DNA of 64,000 bases from Dromiciops gliroides (Eukaryota; Chordata; Mammalia; Microbiotheria; Microbiotheriidae): contig NC_057862.1 of the NCBI RefSeq assembly GCF_019393635.1, forward strand, positions 675,110,314-675,174,313, given 5' to 3'. Shown in pieces: positions 1-12,149 of the stretch (the stretch's first letter is position 1; the number at the start of each line of letters is the position of its first letter). The notes beneath the pieces are model-generated. The model had not been told where the DNA came from. It did not search any database and was given only the letters and a program-made list of their open reading frames with translations. Position numbers and translations under genes: made by a program.

Positions 1-770
1 TGCCAAGCATTGTGCTAAGTGCTGGGGATACAAAAAGAAGCCAAGGAAAGCCCCTGCCCTCTGGAGCTCACTGTCTAATGGGGGAGATGGCAATGTGAAT
101 ATGCACAAAGGAGCTATGGGAATATTCAACCCAGCGGAGGTGTTAGCATCAAGAGGAAATGGGAAAGACTTTTTGTAGAAGGTAGGATTTTAGCCAGGGA
201 GGAGGGAGAACATTCCAGGCCTGGGGGATGGCCAGAGAAAATACCCAGATAGGAAGTAGAGGGTATTGTTTGTGGAACATCCATGAGGCTAGTGTCAAGA
301 AGATGGGGGGGGGCGGGGGGGGGGAGCTAGGTGTGTGACCCTGGGCAAGTCACTTAACCCCAATTGCCTCACTAAAAAAAAACAAACAAAAAACCAAGAA
401 GATGGGGAAGGGAAGGAATGGGCTGGGTTATGAAAGTCTCTGAATGCCAAACACCTCATGTTATATTTGATCCTAGAGGCAATGATGAGCCCCTGGGGGG
501 AATGACCAAGGGGGTGACATGGTTATATCTGTGCTCTTAAAGAGGACAGACTAGATAGAATAAGGAGAAACCTGAGGCGGGCAGACCCACCAGCAACTAT
601 TGCAGTACCATGGCCCACATCAGGGTGGGAGCAGGTCAGAAGAGAGAAGGGGGTGAATTCCAAAGTACATAAAGCTTTCTCCCTTGCCAGCTGGCCTACT
701 ACCACTGTTGCTGCCCATGTGGCAGACGAGGACTGAGAGGCTGGCATCTTTTCAATAAAGAGCCAATTCA
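1..770 (-). mobile_element. L2 LINE remnant, antisense, with SINE insertion
   Basis: GTGCTAAGTGCTGGGGATAC, GAACATTCCAGGCCTGGGGG and ATTTGATCCTAGAGGCAATG in this order are the antisense text of the L2 3' half. A small SINE splits it at 309-394. No host gene is seen in the first 33 kb. Confidence 0.65.
309..394 (+). mobile_element. Marsupial tRNA-derived SINE, shortened
   Basis: Only the 3' half (AGCTGTGTGACCCTGGGC-like to an A-rich tail) behind a G-run. Perfect TSD CAAGAAGATGGGG at 296 and 395. Confidence 0.85.
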
Positions 771-771
771 G

Positions 772-872
772 GTTAAAGCACCAGCCCTGGATTCGGGAGT
801 ACCTGGGTTCAAATCCGGCCTCAGACACTTGACACTTACTAGCTGTGTGACCATGGGCAAGTCACTTAAAAA
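772..872 (+). mobile_element. Marsupial tRNA-derived SINE, 5'-truncated
   Basis: Starts inside the tRNA head (TTAAAGCACCAGCCCTGG). Perfect 18-bp TSD AATAAAGAGCCAATTCAG at 754 and 873, so it inserted already truncated. Confidence 0.95.
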
Positions 873-889
873 AATAAAGAGCCAATTCA

Positions 890-1790
890 GATCAATGGAA
901 CAAACATTTGGGCTACTGTGTGCTGGGCACTCTGGGGCACTGGGGATAAGGAGACGAGAATGGAACAATTCCTGCCCTTAGTGAGCTCAGGGAGAAATGA
1001 AGTAAAGGCCAAGAAAGCTTCAAAAATACTTAGGTCCTTAGACAGACTAAGACTGTGGCCACTCCTGGCTTTCCCGGAAGGACCTGGAGCCTGAGTCTCC
1101 AGGGTCTCCCAGCGCTCAGGGGCTGAATGATGCCCCAGGTTTCCCCTCTCCTATCTGGAGAATAGAACAGATAAGTGATTAATGAAGCCATCAAGTATTT
1201 ATTGAACTTTTACTGTGTGCAAGGCCCTGGACTGGGCTTGTAGAGACAACGGGGAAAGTTCCTGGTGTCAAAGGGCTTACCTTCTCTTGAGAAGACCAAA
1301 TAATAGGAGAAAGAAGGAAGAGGAAGGGAGGAACAAAGAGGAAAGAGGAGTGCGGGGAGATGCTGAGAGGGAAAGACAGAGACTGAGAAAAAGAAAAGGA
1401 AGAGATCATTGGGCACCTCGAGTCCTCAATGTCACTTCCTGCAGGAATAAACCTCACTCTTACTCCCAGGCTGCAGCAGCAACATTTTTTTTTTAATGTT
1501 GTTAGTCATACAGAGTCAACAAACTGATCCTATCCCTGTCCCCAGATTCCCCTCAGCTTTCTCCCTCACCCCTTTGCACTCAACAAGCGCCAGACCCTGT
1601 AGTAAACTGCAGGAGTCCAAAGAAAGGACCCCCCCATCAAAAAAAAAAACCCACCAAACACAAAACCGCCACCCAAATATACAGTCCCTGCCCTCAAGGA
1701 GTTTACAATATATAAATAATTAAGCAAATACTATGTATATGCAGAGAGACTGTCTTAGGAAGGCATTAGCATCAGGAAGCTGAAAGTTTT
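890..1790. other. No gene seen; L2-like fragments and purine-rich sequence
   Basis: Short L2-like pieces (TATTGAACTTTTACTGTGTG, near 1,198) and an A/G-rich run at about 1,305-1,405. Nothing supports a gene. Confidence 0.5.
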
Positions 1791-1794
1791 CCAG

Positions 1795-2010
1795 TAGTAG
1801 GTGGGTGTTCAGATCTAGCTTCAGAAACTTAATGGCTGTGGGACCCTGGGCAAGTCACTTAACCTCTGCCTGCCCCAGTTTCCTCATCTGTAAATTGAGG
1901 ATAATAATAACACTTTCTTCCCTCTCAGGTTTTCATGAGGAGATAATATTTGTAAAGCGCTTTGCAAACCGTAAAGCAGGCAATAAATGCTAGCTATTAT
2001 CATTATTCCA
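1795..2010 (+). mobile_element. MIR/MAR1 CORE-SINE
   Basis: Complete order: tRNA-like head, GGGCAAGTCACTTAACCTCT, CTCATCTGTAAATTGAGGAT core, then GTAAAGCGCTTTGCAAACC and a TATTATCATTATT tail. Confidence 0.85.
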
Positions 2011-2248
2011 AGGGGGAGGGGGGCAAAACTGGTGAAACTACAGGGTCAGGAATTGGAGTGTGGTCCAGGAGCAGCTCCAAGGAGCCCACTCTTACAGGAA
2101 CACAGTGCCTGGAGAGGAGCAAGGAGTAGGAAGACTGGCAAAATAGGAAGGTGCCAGGTTATGAGATCTCTAAGTGCCAGAGAGCATTCAAATAGAGCCT
2201 GGCTGGAGCTCAATGAATAGGGTATGACATAGCTATCCCTACACTTTT

Positions 2249-2380
2249 TTGTTTGTGGTTTTTTTTTTTTTTTGGTGAAGCAATTGGCGTTAAGTGACTT
2301 GCCCAGGGTCACACAGCTAGTAAGTGTTAAGTGTCTGAGGCCGGCTAGCTGCCCCAATTTTTTGTTTGTTTGTTTTTTTC
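2249..2380 (-). mobile_element. Marsupial tRNA-derived SINE, internally deleted
   Basis: Antisense, lacking the middle of the head. TSD ATCCCTACACTTTT at 2,235 and 2,381. Confidence 0.9.
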
Positions 2381-2634
2381 ATCCCTACACTTTTAACAAG
2401 ATCACCCCGGCCTGGGTGGATGAAATTGGTGGTGGTGATGATAAGTGGAAAGTAGGGGATGGAATTAAGTTGGGAGACTCACTAGCCAACTGTTGCTATG
2501 GTCTTGGTGAATTGGCAATGAGGGCCTGCCCCCGGGTGGGGGGTGTGGGGAGGGTGGCTAAATGAGTGGAAAGAAGTCTATGTTTATGAGAGACACTGTT
2601 GTGGGACCCCCTAAGGGCAGGGACTAGGAATCTT

Positions 2635-2783
2635 TTTTTTTTTTTTTGCAGGGCAATGAGGGTTAAGTGACTTGCCCAGGGTCACATAGCCACTAAGTGT
2701 CAAGTGTCTGAAGTCAAATTTGAACTCAGGTCCTCCAGAATCCAAGGCCAGTGCTTTATCCACTGGGCCACCTAACTGCCCCC
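2635..2783 (-). mobile_element. Marsupial tRNA-derived SINE
   Basis: Full-length antisense copy. Perfect 17-bp TSD CAGGGACTAGGAATCTT at 2,618 and 2,784. Confidence 0.96.
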
Positions 2784-2889
2784 CAGGGACTAGGAATCTT
2801 AATGGGATCCAGGGTTCCCCAAGGGTGGGAGTTGGGTCTCTCCCTTTAAAGAGGGTCCCTGAGGGCAGGGCCTCTCTTCTCTCCAACAC

Positions 2890-3640
2890 CATCCTTTACC
2901 CTCCATCATCACAACAATATAACACTTGAAGCTACTTTAAACATCTTATCTCATTTGACCCTCCCTACAACACTGGGAAGTAGGTTCTACTAGGGAATTC
3001 CTGGGGGACCACAGAGGGAATGAAAATTTATTAAGTACTTACTATGTGCTGAGGGCTTTACAAAGATTAGTCTTCTTTCTACCCTTCCAACTCTCTCCAT
3101 CTCACAACAATACAGCACTTTAAAGGATTTGACTCATAGTATCTCATTTGAGCCTCACAACAACACTGTCAAGTAGGGGTGACAAGGGAGTTGGGGGGCA
3201 CTGGATGGGGAAACTCACATAGTAACAACTCACATAATTAATAATAAGAAGTAAGAAGAATGAAATAATAATGAATCAATTGACAGGCACTAATAAAATA
3301 TCCACCACGTGCTAGGCACTGTGCTGTGCTCTGGGAATACACCACAGAACACAAAACAATACTAGCAGGGGAGTGGCTTATGCCAAGAATAAATTGCATG
3401 AAAAGATGAAAAAAATAAAAAGAATAATAAAAAGAACAAAAGATGAGGCTAAAGGTAATAATAAAATAATCATAATCATAACAACAATAACAACAACAGT
3501 AGCCACTTTTGCCCATAATAATACCCCAATAAGTAGTAACAGGCATTTAATAAACACCTACAATGTGCCGGTCGCTCTACATCCCTGTTCTCTCAGAGTT
3601 TCCATTTCAATTGGGGAGACTAGGCAGAAGTAATTAATTA
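2890..3640 (-). mobile_element. MIR/L2 mosaic, antisense
   Basis: Several MIR-tail texts (ATCTCATTTGAGCCTCACAA, ACAACACTGTCAAGTAGG) and an L2-like ATAAACACCTACAATGTGCC, with an AAT/AAC-rich stretch at 3,410-3,500. Confidence 0.55.
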
Positions 3641-4930
3641 GGTACTAGATACATTGTGAGTAAACGGGGGTGGTCTGAGAGGGGAAGACACTTTGGAGGC
3701 GCAGGGGAGTTCTCTTTGAGAAGGGGGAATTTGAGCTGTCTCTAAAGGGAAGACAGAGGGGAGGGGAGGTTTGCCCAGGGTGACACAGCCACTCTGTCTG
3801 AGGCATGATTTGAACCCAGAAGATCCTGGCTCCCAGTCCAACTCTACTACTTAGGTTACTTATCATATTCTAATCTGGTTCTATTGAGCACCTGTGGGTT
3901 TCATCCCTTCACCTAGATTGTGAATTCCCTCCAAGAGCAGGCACCCCAGCACTGAACAGTCCTCTGCATATAGTAGGGGGACAGCCTGTGGATAGGAGTG
4001 GGGATGGAATGTTGTGTTCACAAACAACCAGGGGAGCTGGACTGGAAAGCTGGTGAGGTAGGTAAGAGCAAGGATTAATATTGTTTCCAAAGGGCAGAGG
4101 GGAAACTGAGACTCACAGAGGTTAGGTGACTCTCTCAGGCTTTCAAAGGCCCGCTAAGAAGTGTTATAGCCTCCCCCCACACCCCACAGCCAGCCGCTTG
4201 ACCCTGGCTGGTCTGGGCTCACTTCATTCTTCCAGAAAGAATGGAATGTGGAAGGAGGGGCCAGGGACCTCTTCTTCTTAGTCCTGTGGCCTTTTCCCAG
4301 GCCAAGAGAGAGACTGAAGGAGGGCAAAGGCCGTCCTCCAGACCCCCAAGCACACACACACAGTCACACACACACTCACATAGACAGCCAAGGAGGGAGA
4401 CCTTACAACTGCCCATCTCTTTTCAGTTTCTTGCTACCATACATGGGTGTGGAACTTGTGATAAAAACAGGTGCTTTCAAGGAAGGGAGAGACTCCCGAA
4501 TGATCAGATCAGTCACCCCACCCTTTCCTGTTCTCCCTTCAAAACAAGAAGTGGTGGGGTCAGGTTGGAGGGGACACTCAGAAATGAGTATGAATTATAG
4601 GCTGGGGCAGAGGTTAAAGGTCAGTCTATGGAACTAGGTGGTGGGGTTAGGGATCAGTCTGTGAACTGGAAACTCCGGGGGGCCGGGGCTATTTCATTTT
4701 TGGGTTTGCCACCCTGCCATGAAAGGCAGGGTGGTACAGTGGCTAGAGACCAGCCTTGAAGCAGGAAGGCCTGGATTCAAGTCCCACCCATGATACCTAC
4801 TGTGTGTAACCCTTGAGGGCTCTAGGCTACCTTCTAAGACTGTTAGTTGCAAAGAAGGTGGCAATCTGCATTGGTGGAAGAAGTTCCCTCATCCAGGAGT
4901 TCCCTATGTCAATGAAATCCCAAGTCTTAT
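3640..4930. other. No gene seen; low-copy DNA with a short (CA)n
   Basis: Contains old MIR-like scraps and a (CA)n-rich stretch at 4,350-4,380. Overlapping frames near 4,240-4,640 show no recognisable domain. Confidence 0.5.
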
Positions 4931-4932
4931 CC

Positions 4933-5083
4933 TTTTTTTTTTTTTTTTTTGCGGGGCAATGGGGGTTAAGTGACTTGCCCAGGGTCACACAGCTAGTAAG
5001 TCAAGTGTCTGAGGCCAGATTTGAACTCAGGTACTCCTGACTCCAGGGCCGGTGCTTTATCCACTGCGCCACCTAGCCGCCCC
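4933..5083 (-). mobile_element. Marsupial tRNA-derived SINE
   Basis: Antisense copy with a T-run. Short flanking repeat CTTATCC. Confidence 0.92.
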
Positions 5084-5344
5084 TCAGCCTTATCCTTTAA
5101 AACTTACATAGTTCCTCACAAGTACCTTGGGAGGTAAGTGGTGCAAATATTTTTGTTTCTCTTTCACGTAAAGACTGAGCCTTTGAGAGGTATTCAACTT
5201 GCCCATATTCCACAGAAAGGAGCAAATCCTTTACCAGTAAAATTCCCTATACAATGAAATCACAGGTCCAGTCTCTCCAGAATCTAGTGAAGGCTCTGGC
5301 ACATCCTAGGCACTTAATAAATCCTTGTTGACTGACTAACTGGC

Positions 5345-5870
5345 ATTAGAGAAGCGGTTGTGTTCAGGCTTAAGGGTCAGTCAGTGACCCTTTATTAAAA
5401 CCCTACTGTGTACTGAGCTAACTGCTAAGGATAAAAAAAAAAAGGCAAAAGACAGTCCCAGCTCTCCTAATGGGGGAGACAATAAGACAATAACTCCACA
5501 AGTAAGCATAAATCGGAGATTACTAATAGAAGGAGGACACCAGGGTTAAGGGGGGGGGGATCTGTAGAGGGTGGAATTTGAGCTGGAATTTGAAAGAAGC
5601 CAGGAGATGAGGGTGGAGAGTATTCCAGGCATGGAAGATAGCCAGTGAAAATGCCCAAGTCAGGAGACTGGGATGGACCTAGAGGCTGTGGAGAGATCTT
5701 TGACTAGACAACACACAAAAGAAGGCTGAAAAGAGACAGAGGGGAGGAGAGAAGGTACCCACCCAGGAGCTGAAGTCCAGAAAGTCCAAAGAACAGCTAG
5801 GAGGGTGTGACAAAGCTGCACCCAAATCTTCTGACTTCTGGGTGTGTTCTTAACACAGCACCTAGCACAT
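5345..5870 (-). mobile_element. L2 LINE remnant, antisense
   Basis: CCTACTGTGTACTGAGCTAA, then GAGTATTCCAGGCATGGAAG and GCCAGTGAAAATGCCCAAG in L2 antisense order. Confidence 0.65.
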
Positions 5871-5875
5871 AGTAG

Positions 5876-6025
5876 TCTTTTTTTATTTTTTAGGGGCAAT
5901 GAGGGTTAAGTGACTTGCCCAGGGTCACACAGCTAGTAAGTGTCAAGTGTCTGAGACTGGATTTGAACTCAGGTCCTCCTGAATCCAAGGCCAGTGCTTT
6001 ATCCACTACGCCACCTAGCTGCCCC
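5876..6025 (-). mobile_element. Marsupial tRNA-derived SINE
   Basis: Full-length antisense copy. TSD ACATAGTAG at 5,867 and 6,026. Confidence 0.95.
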
Positions 6026-6444
6026 ACATAGTAGGCTCTTAACCAATGTTTATTGACTATCTTTCTATACTACCCCTAGTAGATTTTCTTTGTCTGCTGC
6101 TATGATCTCCTGGTGGACAGCTCCCTGGTTGTCAGCCTCTCCCACTTTAACTAGATTGCCTCTTGGAGGACAGATGGAATCTATCTCTTGTCCTCTACTT
6201 CCAAATTGATGGGTCCTTCTACTTATCCTGGAAAAAATTAAACCATCTTTGACACATCTTCGTGTTCTGGGAACGAGAAGGCAAAGATGAAATAGTTCTT
6301 GCCCTCAGGGACTTACCTTCCACAAAGGGGAAACAACTTATTCTTGGAAAAATAAGACAAAATAAATGAGAAATGTTTAGAAATAGAGTTGTGTAAAAAC
6401 AAGACTCAGGAATGGTGTCCTGGAAGAGTTAAAACCTGATCTGA

Positions 6445-6612
6445 GGGCAGCTAGATGGCGCAGTGGATAGAGCACCGGCCCTGGATTCAGGAATACCTGA
6501 GTTCGAATCCGGCCTCAGACATTTAACACTAGCTGTGTGACCCTGGGCAAGTCACTTAACCCCAATTGCCTCACAAAAAAACCCACAAAAAAACCAAACC
6601 AAACCAAAACAA
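6445..6612 (+). mobile_element. Marsupial tRNA-derived SINE
   Basis: Full-length sense copy with an AACC/AAAC-rich tail. Flanking AAAACCTGA at 6,431 and 6,613. Confidence 0.93.
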
Positions 6613-7027
6613 AAAAACCTGAGTATGGTAACCAAAACAAAACAAAACAAAAAAATCTGAGTGCTGTGAGGACCTAGTGATGCAGAAAAATGGAAATTGG
6701 GGGCAGCTTGAGGAAAAGCAGAGAATGGAAGTGAGTATATAGAGGGGAGGCAAAGACAGGCATGAAGTGTATGACATGGGACTTTGATTTGGGCTGCTCA
6801 TGCTGTCTTCTTTATACATCCAAGGATACACAGGTGTCACCTAATTTAAAATACAGTCAAGGCATTCCCAAAAAGAGAAAAATGACCGACAGTGAATTGG
6901 ATTAAGTGAGGGAGGAGTGTGAAAAGTCACCAACCTCACTTTCTCCTCCAGAGCCATCTGGGTGCAGTGACAAGATATACATCAGGACAGTGGGAGATGG
7001 CCCCAGATGTCTGAGGTAATTGAGCTT

Positions 7028-7135
7028 AAGAAATTTGCTCGGGGTCACACAGCTAGTAAGTGTCTGAGGTGAGATTTGAACTCAGGTGCTCCTGACTCCC
7101 GGGCCAGTGCTTTATTCACTGTGCCACCTAGCAGT
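7028..7135 (-). mobile_element. Diverged CORE-SINE or SINE head, antisense
   Basis: GGGGTCACACAGCTAGTAAG to CACTGTGCCACCTAGCAG; no tail and diverged. Confidence 0.65.
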
Positions 7136-7139
7136 CTGG

Positions 7140-8640
7140 AAAATGACTTTAGTGCTGGATAAAGGATGGAAAGACCGGAGGCAGGCAGGCCCATGGGTAG
7201 GCCTTTGCAATATTTAAGGCATGAAGGCATGACAGTCTATAGGAGCGTAGAGACAGTGTCAGAGAGAAGGGAGCATATTCAAGAGATGCTGCAGAAGTGA
7301 AATCAACAGGCCTGGGCACCAGCTTGGATATGGGAGAGAGAGGGAGGAGTCCAGGGTGACTCCTAAGTGGGGAGCCTAAGGGTTTGGGAGGATGGCGTTG
7401 CCCTCTGTAGCAATGCGGAAGGTGTGAGGGGCAGAAAATTTAGGGGGAAAGATAAAGAATTCTGTTTTGGACAAGTTGAGCTTAAGATGTCTAGTGGATC
7501 TCCAGTTTGAGATGCCTGGAAGATAGCTGGAGATGTGAGATCGCTGTGAGTCAGCTGAGAGACTGGGGCAGGATATGGAGATTTGAGAATTACCAGCATA
7601 GAGATGGTAATTAAATTCATGGGAGTTGTTGAAATCACCAAATGAAGTCTTATAGAGGGAAAAGAAGAAGGCCCAACCATTCTGGAGAGCAATTTGGAAC
7701 TATGCCCAAGGAGCTATAGAACTCTGCATCCCCTCTGATGCAGCAATACCACTGCTAGGCTTATATACCAAAGACATCCCCCAAAAGAGAAAAAGACCTG
7801 TTTGTACAAAAATATTTCTAGCAGCTCTTTTTGTGGTGGCTAAAAATTGGAAATCAAAGGAATGCCCATCAACTGGGGAATGGCTAAACAAGCTGTGATG
7901 GATGATGGTAATGGAATATTATTGTGCTATAAGAAATGACAAGCAGGATGACTTCAGAAAGGCCTGGAAAGATTTGTATGAAATGATGTATAGTGAAGTG
8001 AGCAGAACCAAGAGAACATGGTGCACAGAGACAGCAATATTGTTTGATAAAGAACTGTGAAAGACTTAACTATTCTCAACAGTACAATGATCCAAGACAA
8101 TCCCAAAAGACTATTGATGAAACATACTATCCACCTCCAAAGAAAGAACTGATATTGATGGAACACGGACTGAAGCAGGCTATTTTTCACTTTCTTTCAT
8201 TTTTTTCTTTTAATCAAGTTTGTATGTACAAAATGACAAATATGGTAATGTTTTACATAATCGTACATGTATAACCTATATTTGATTGCTTACCACCACC
8301 TCAGGGAGGGGTGAGGTGAGAGAGGGAACGAGAGATAAAAATTGGAACCCAAAACTATAAATAAAAATGTTTATTACTTTAAAAAAAAAAAAAGACGAGG
8401 GTCCAGATCAGAATCCTGAAGGACAACTATGGTTAGAGAGAATGATCTGGAAGACCAACAAAGGAGACAGAGAAGGAGTGTTCAAATAGGTAGGAGAAGA
8501 AAGGGGTGTCCAAAAAACCTAGAGAGAAGAGAATATTAAGGAGGAGAGAGTTCTCAACAGTGTCAAAGGCTGCAGAGAAGTCAAGGAGAATGATGATGGA
8601 GAAAAGGCCATTGGATTTGTCGGCCATGTGTATTCTTTAA
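7140..8640 (-). mobile_element. L2 LINE remnant, antisense, split by LINE-1
   Basis: The antisense 3' part and reverse-transcriptase region. On the minus strand 8,433-8,627 reads [17 protein letters not shown], the characteristic L2/CR1 RT motif. A LINE-1 3' end interrupts it at about 7,657-8,393. Confidence 0.8.
7657..8393 (+). mobile_element. LINE-1-type 3' end, nested in L2
   Basis: Begins CCCAACCATTCTGGAGAGCA, contains GGCTAAAAATTGGAAATC, TGGAATATTATTGTGCTATA and AGCAGAACCAAGAGAACATG, and ends in an A-run. Flanking AAAAGAAGA and AAAAGACGA look like a TSD. The L1 assignment rests on recall of marsupial L1 tails. Confidence 0.7.
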
Positions 8641-9029
8641 GTGTGTGCCTTCAAAGTAGTGTACTTTATAAGTGGGTCCACTCTTCCCACTAATACTGTG
8701 CATATTTGTGGGAGAGTAGAACAAATGATGGAGGGGGTGGGGGTGAAGAGAAATACTTTGTAGCTACTATTCCAAGCCATTTTAGTAAATACCTTTCCTT
8801 TGAGCTATCTTTGTCAACAGACTGACTATTCAAGTTGAATGTACCAGTGGGGGCTTGTGAGATACAGTTTAAGAGTGTGTACTTTGAACCTGGGTAGTCA
8901 TCACACGGTTGACTTAACCCACAAGTGCAAATTGGGGTGAGGATGCTACATAAAATATAGTACCCAACATACAATCGATACTTAATAAACACTTATTGAC
9001 TACTGATGTTCCAGTTTCTTAAAAAAGCC

Positions 9030-9620
9030 AAACCTTCTCCTTTTGCCCTTTCCTCCCTCTTTCCTTCAGTCTCTCCCTTTTTATTGGCTCTTTCCCGGCT
9101 ACCTCATAACACTCCTACATCTCCACTATCCTCCCCTTGACCATACTATTCCTTCAAGCTATTTTATACTTCTCTTTCCTTTCATAGCCAAATTCTTAGA
9201 AAGAATAATCTTTCTGACGGGCTCCAGTTCCTCACCACCCACTCACCTCAGTCTTTTTCAAGTTGGCTGTACTGAAAATGCTTTTTTTCCTGCTCTACCT
9301 TTCCTTGACCTATTATCCAGCCTTATCCTCCTTGAGCTCTCTGTAGAATTTGACCCTCCTCCTGGGGGCTTTCTTCTCCGTTGGCTTCCAAAACACTTCT
9401 TGGTCCTTCTTCTTCTCTGACTACTTCTCCATCTGCTTTGCTGAATCGTCATCCACATCCCGCTCCCTGACTCTGAGTATAACGCAATATTCTTTCCTGC
9501 CTTCACTTCTCTCTCTGTACCTTCTGGGTAATTCCACTAGTTCTTATAGGTTCAGCTATTCTTGCTACCCAAATGACTCCCCAATTTATATATAAAGCCC
9601 TAATAGTTCTCAAATTCGGA
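9030..9620 (+). mobile_element. L2 LINE remnant, sense
   Basis: Translation carries decayed L2 RT text: AKFLERIIFLTG, then LILLELSVEFD for LILLDLSAAFD. Several frame breaks. Confidence 0.7.
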
Positions 9621-9770
9621 TCCATCCATAAATAAGCATTTATTAAGTTCATACTATGTGTCAGGTACGTAGACAAGATACAAAGACCAAAAAAATGAAA
9701 GAAGTCCTACTCTTAAGGAGTTTACATTTCATCAGGGAAGATAATGTGTACATCTATAAGAATGTATAGA

Positions 9771-9916
9771 CGGGGCAGCTAGGTGGCGCAGTGGATAGAG
9801 CACTGGCCCTGGAGTCAGGAGTACCTGGGTTCAAATCTGGCCTCAGACACATAACACTTACTAGCTGTGTGACCCTGGGCAAGTCACTTAACCCCAATTG
9901 CCTCACTAAAAAAAAA
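9771..9916 (+). mobile_element. Marsupial tRNA-derived SINE
   Basis: Full-length sense copy. Perfect TSD AAGAATGTATAGA at 9,758 and 9,917. Confidence 0.96.
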
Positions 9917-9930
9917 AAGAATGTATAGAA

Positions 9931-9936
<6 letters not shown>

Positions 9937-9981
<45 letters not shown>
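9937..9981 (+). repeat. (TG)n microsatellite
   Basis: About 20 TG units directly after the SINE flank. Confidence 0.95.
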
Positions 9982-9982
<1 letters not shown>

Positions 9983-10019
9983 ATATCCACAATAAATACA
10001 AGATAGTTGGTTGAGAGGC

Positions 10020-11025
10020 TGTGAACTAGCAATTGGGAGGATCAGGACAAGATTCCTGCAGTGTTTGAACTGCCTCTTGAAGGAAGACTGGGATTATGTG
10101 AAGTGGAGGTGAGGAGGGGATACATTCCAGACGTGAGGGACAGCCAATGCGAAAGCAAGGCAGTAAGAGATGGAATGTTATGTCTGAGAAAAAGAGAGAA
10201 GGCCAGTTTAAATGGGTTGTAGAGCATATCGGGGGAAGTAAAGAGCAAGGAGACTGGAAAAGTAGGAAGAGAGGAAGGAAGGAAAGAGAGAACAAAAGAA
10301 GGAAGGAAGGAAGGAAGGAATATTCATTAAGTCTCTATTATATTGCCAGGCACTGTGCTAAGCACTTTACAGATATGATCTCATTTGAGCCTCACAACAA
10401 CCCTGGGGGGGGGGGTAAATGTCATTATTACCCACCTTTAACAGGAAAATGTTCCCCATTTTGAGGAAGCTGAGATTAAGTGACTTGCTCAGGGTCATAC
10501 AGCTATGAAATCTCTGAGGTCGGTTTTGAACTCGGGTCTTCCTGACTCCAGACTCAGCACTTTATCCTCCGCACCTGGAGCTCTGAAGTCAAACAGGATT
10601 TAGATTTGATCCTGGAGGTAGCAGGAGAACCAGTGGAATTTATTAAGTATCAGTGAAAAGGTCAGACCTGCACTTTTAAATCACTTTGGCAACTGGATGG
10701 AGGATAAATTGGAGTGGGGAGAGTCTTGCTGGGGGGAGACCAATTGGAAGGCTGTTGAATTTGTCCAAATGAGAGGTGATGAGGCCTTGAACCAAGGTGG
10801 TGTCTGTGTGAATAGAGAGAAGAGGTCAGATGCTAGAAACCTTGTGGACAGAGAAATGGCAAGATTTGGCACCTGAGCGGATTTGTGGGGCGAGGAAGAG
10901 TGAGATGTCAAGAACAATGCCAACCTTATGAAGCTGGGTGATTGGAGGAACAACGTTGAAAAGTTTGGTAGAAGGATTTATTTGGCGGGGAAAGAATGAA
11001 TTCCGTTTAGGCTATGCTGACTTTG
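10020..11025 (-). mobile_element. L2 LINE remnant, antisense, split by MIR
   Basis: ACATTCCAGACGTGAGGGAC through GAGGTGATGAGGCCTTGAAC, in L2 antisense order. A GAAG-rich run and a MIR (10,320-10,578) interrupt it. At about 11,030 it meets a sense L2 piece. Confidence 0.7.
10320..10578 (-). mobile_element. MIR/MAR1 CORE-SINE, antisense
   Basis: GCCAGGCACTGTGCTAAGCA, GAGCCTCACAACAACCCTGG, GGTCATACAGCTATGAAA and a head-like end. Confidence 0.85.
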
Positions 11026-11029
11026 AGCT

Positions 11030-11600
11030 GTCTCTGGCACATCCCGTCCTGCCTTGACATTTATTTTCTGGCTATTTCTGCCTTGATGTTCTACTGGTGT
11101 CTTAAATTCATCATCTCTCCCCCTAAACCTGCACTTTCTCCAGACATCTCAATTTCTGTTGACTCAGTTTTCTTAGTGATTGGCAATTACTCTTGTTCTT
11201 CAGCCCTGGAATCATTCTTGACGCTTCTCAGGTCCAGTCATTTGCTAAGCTCCCTTGCCCTCTCCAGCTGCCCCTTCTCTCTGTTCAGAAGGCTGACACC
11301 CTAGTTTTAGGCCTTTATCATTCATTAACGGGATAATGACCAAGGTTGCTCAACTGCTCTCCTGGTTCTGTCTCTAATCCATCCTCCACATATGTGGCTG
11401 CCAAACCAATCTTCCCAAGGCACAGATCTGACTGTGTCATTTCTATGCTCAGAATTTTTCAGTGGTTCCCTGTTGCTTACAGGATAAAATATGAAAATCT
11501 TCCACTTGATGTTTCAGATCAGGTCATGCAGCGAATAAGTATCCGAGGCAGGATTTGAGTTCACATTTTCCCCACTTTAGTCCTGCGTGCTACCCATGAT
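11030..11600 (+). mobile_element. L2 LINE 3' part, sense
   Basis: CATTCTTGACGCTTCTCAGG (text for ILDSSL), CAGATCTGACTGTGTCATTT and TTTTCAGTGGTTCCCTGTTG are standard L2 3' ORF2 sequence. Confidence 0.7.
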
Positions 11601-11899
11601 GCCAGTCTGCTTCTCAATGTTCTTTTCCTCTTCAAATGACCTTGTGTTGACTTGAGATCTCTGATCAACACGGAGACCAATCATGTTTGCAACGGGCTGA
11701 GGGTGATGCACCCTCCCTACTTCCTAACCGAGGTGATGGATACAAGCTGCAGAATGAGCCAGATACTTGTGAACACAAACAGTGTGGAAATCGATTGAGC
11801 TTGACTAAACATCGATTACCAGGATTTTGTCCTTTTTATTTGGGAGAGAAAAGAAATCTTAATTTATCTTTATTAATCAACGATTAATTGTTAAATGTT

Positions 11900-12044
11900 T
11901 GGGGGCAGCTAGGTGGCATAGTGGATAAAGCACTGGCCCTGGATTCAGGAGGACCTGAGTTCAAATCCGACCTCAGACACTTGACACTTACTAGCTGTGT
12001 GACCTTGGGCAAGTCACTTAACCCCCATTGCCCAGAAAAAAAAA
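11900..12044 (+). mobile_element. Marsupial tRNA-derived SINE
   Basis: Full-length sense copy. Perfect TSD ATTGTTAAATGTT at 11,887 and 12,045. Confidence 0.96.
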
Positions 12045-12149
12045 ATTGTTAAATGTTCATTGAAAACAAAAATTAAATGACTAAGAAACAAAACAAATTA
12101 CCTTGCCGGTCATTTGTCTTTTACTTGTAGCATCCTCCACCCCCTCCCA

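Noticed and set aside
4241-4637. Two overlapping 119-129 aa frames on +
   Set aside because: They overlap each other and a (CA)n, with no domain or exon-like conservation.
6500-6515. CENP-B box (TTCGNNNNANNCGGG) near CENPB
   Set aside because: The SINE's TTCGAATCCGG resembles only the start of the box; no full match noticed in the window.
6445-6545. tRNA gene (A and B box, GTTCGAATCC)
   Set aside because: The tRNA-like text is the head of a SINE that recurs dozens of times with A-rich tail and TSD; no cloverleaf.
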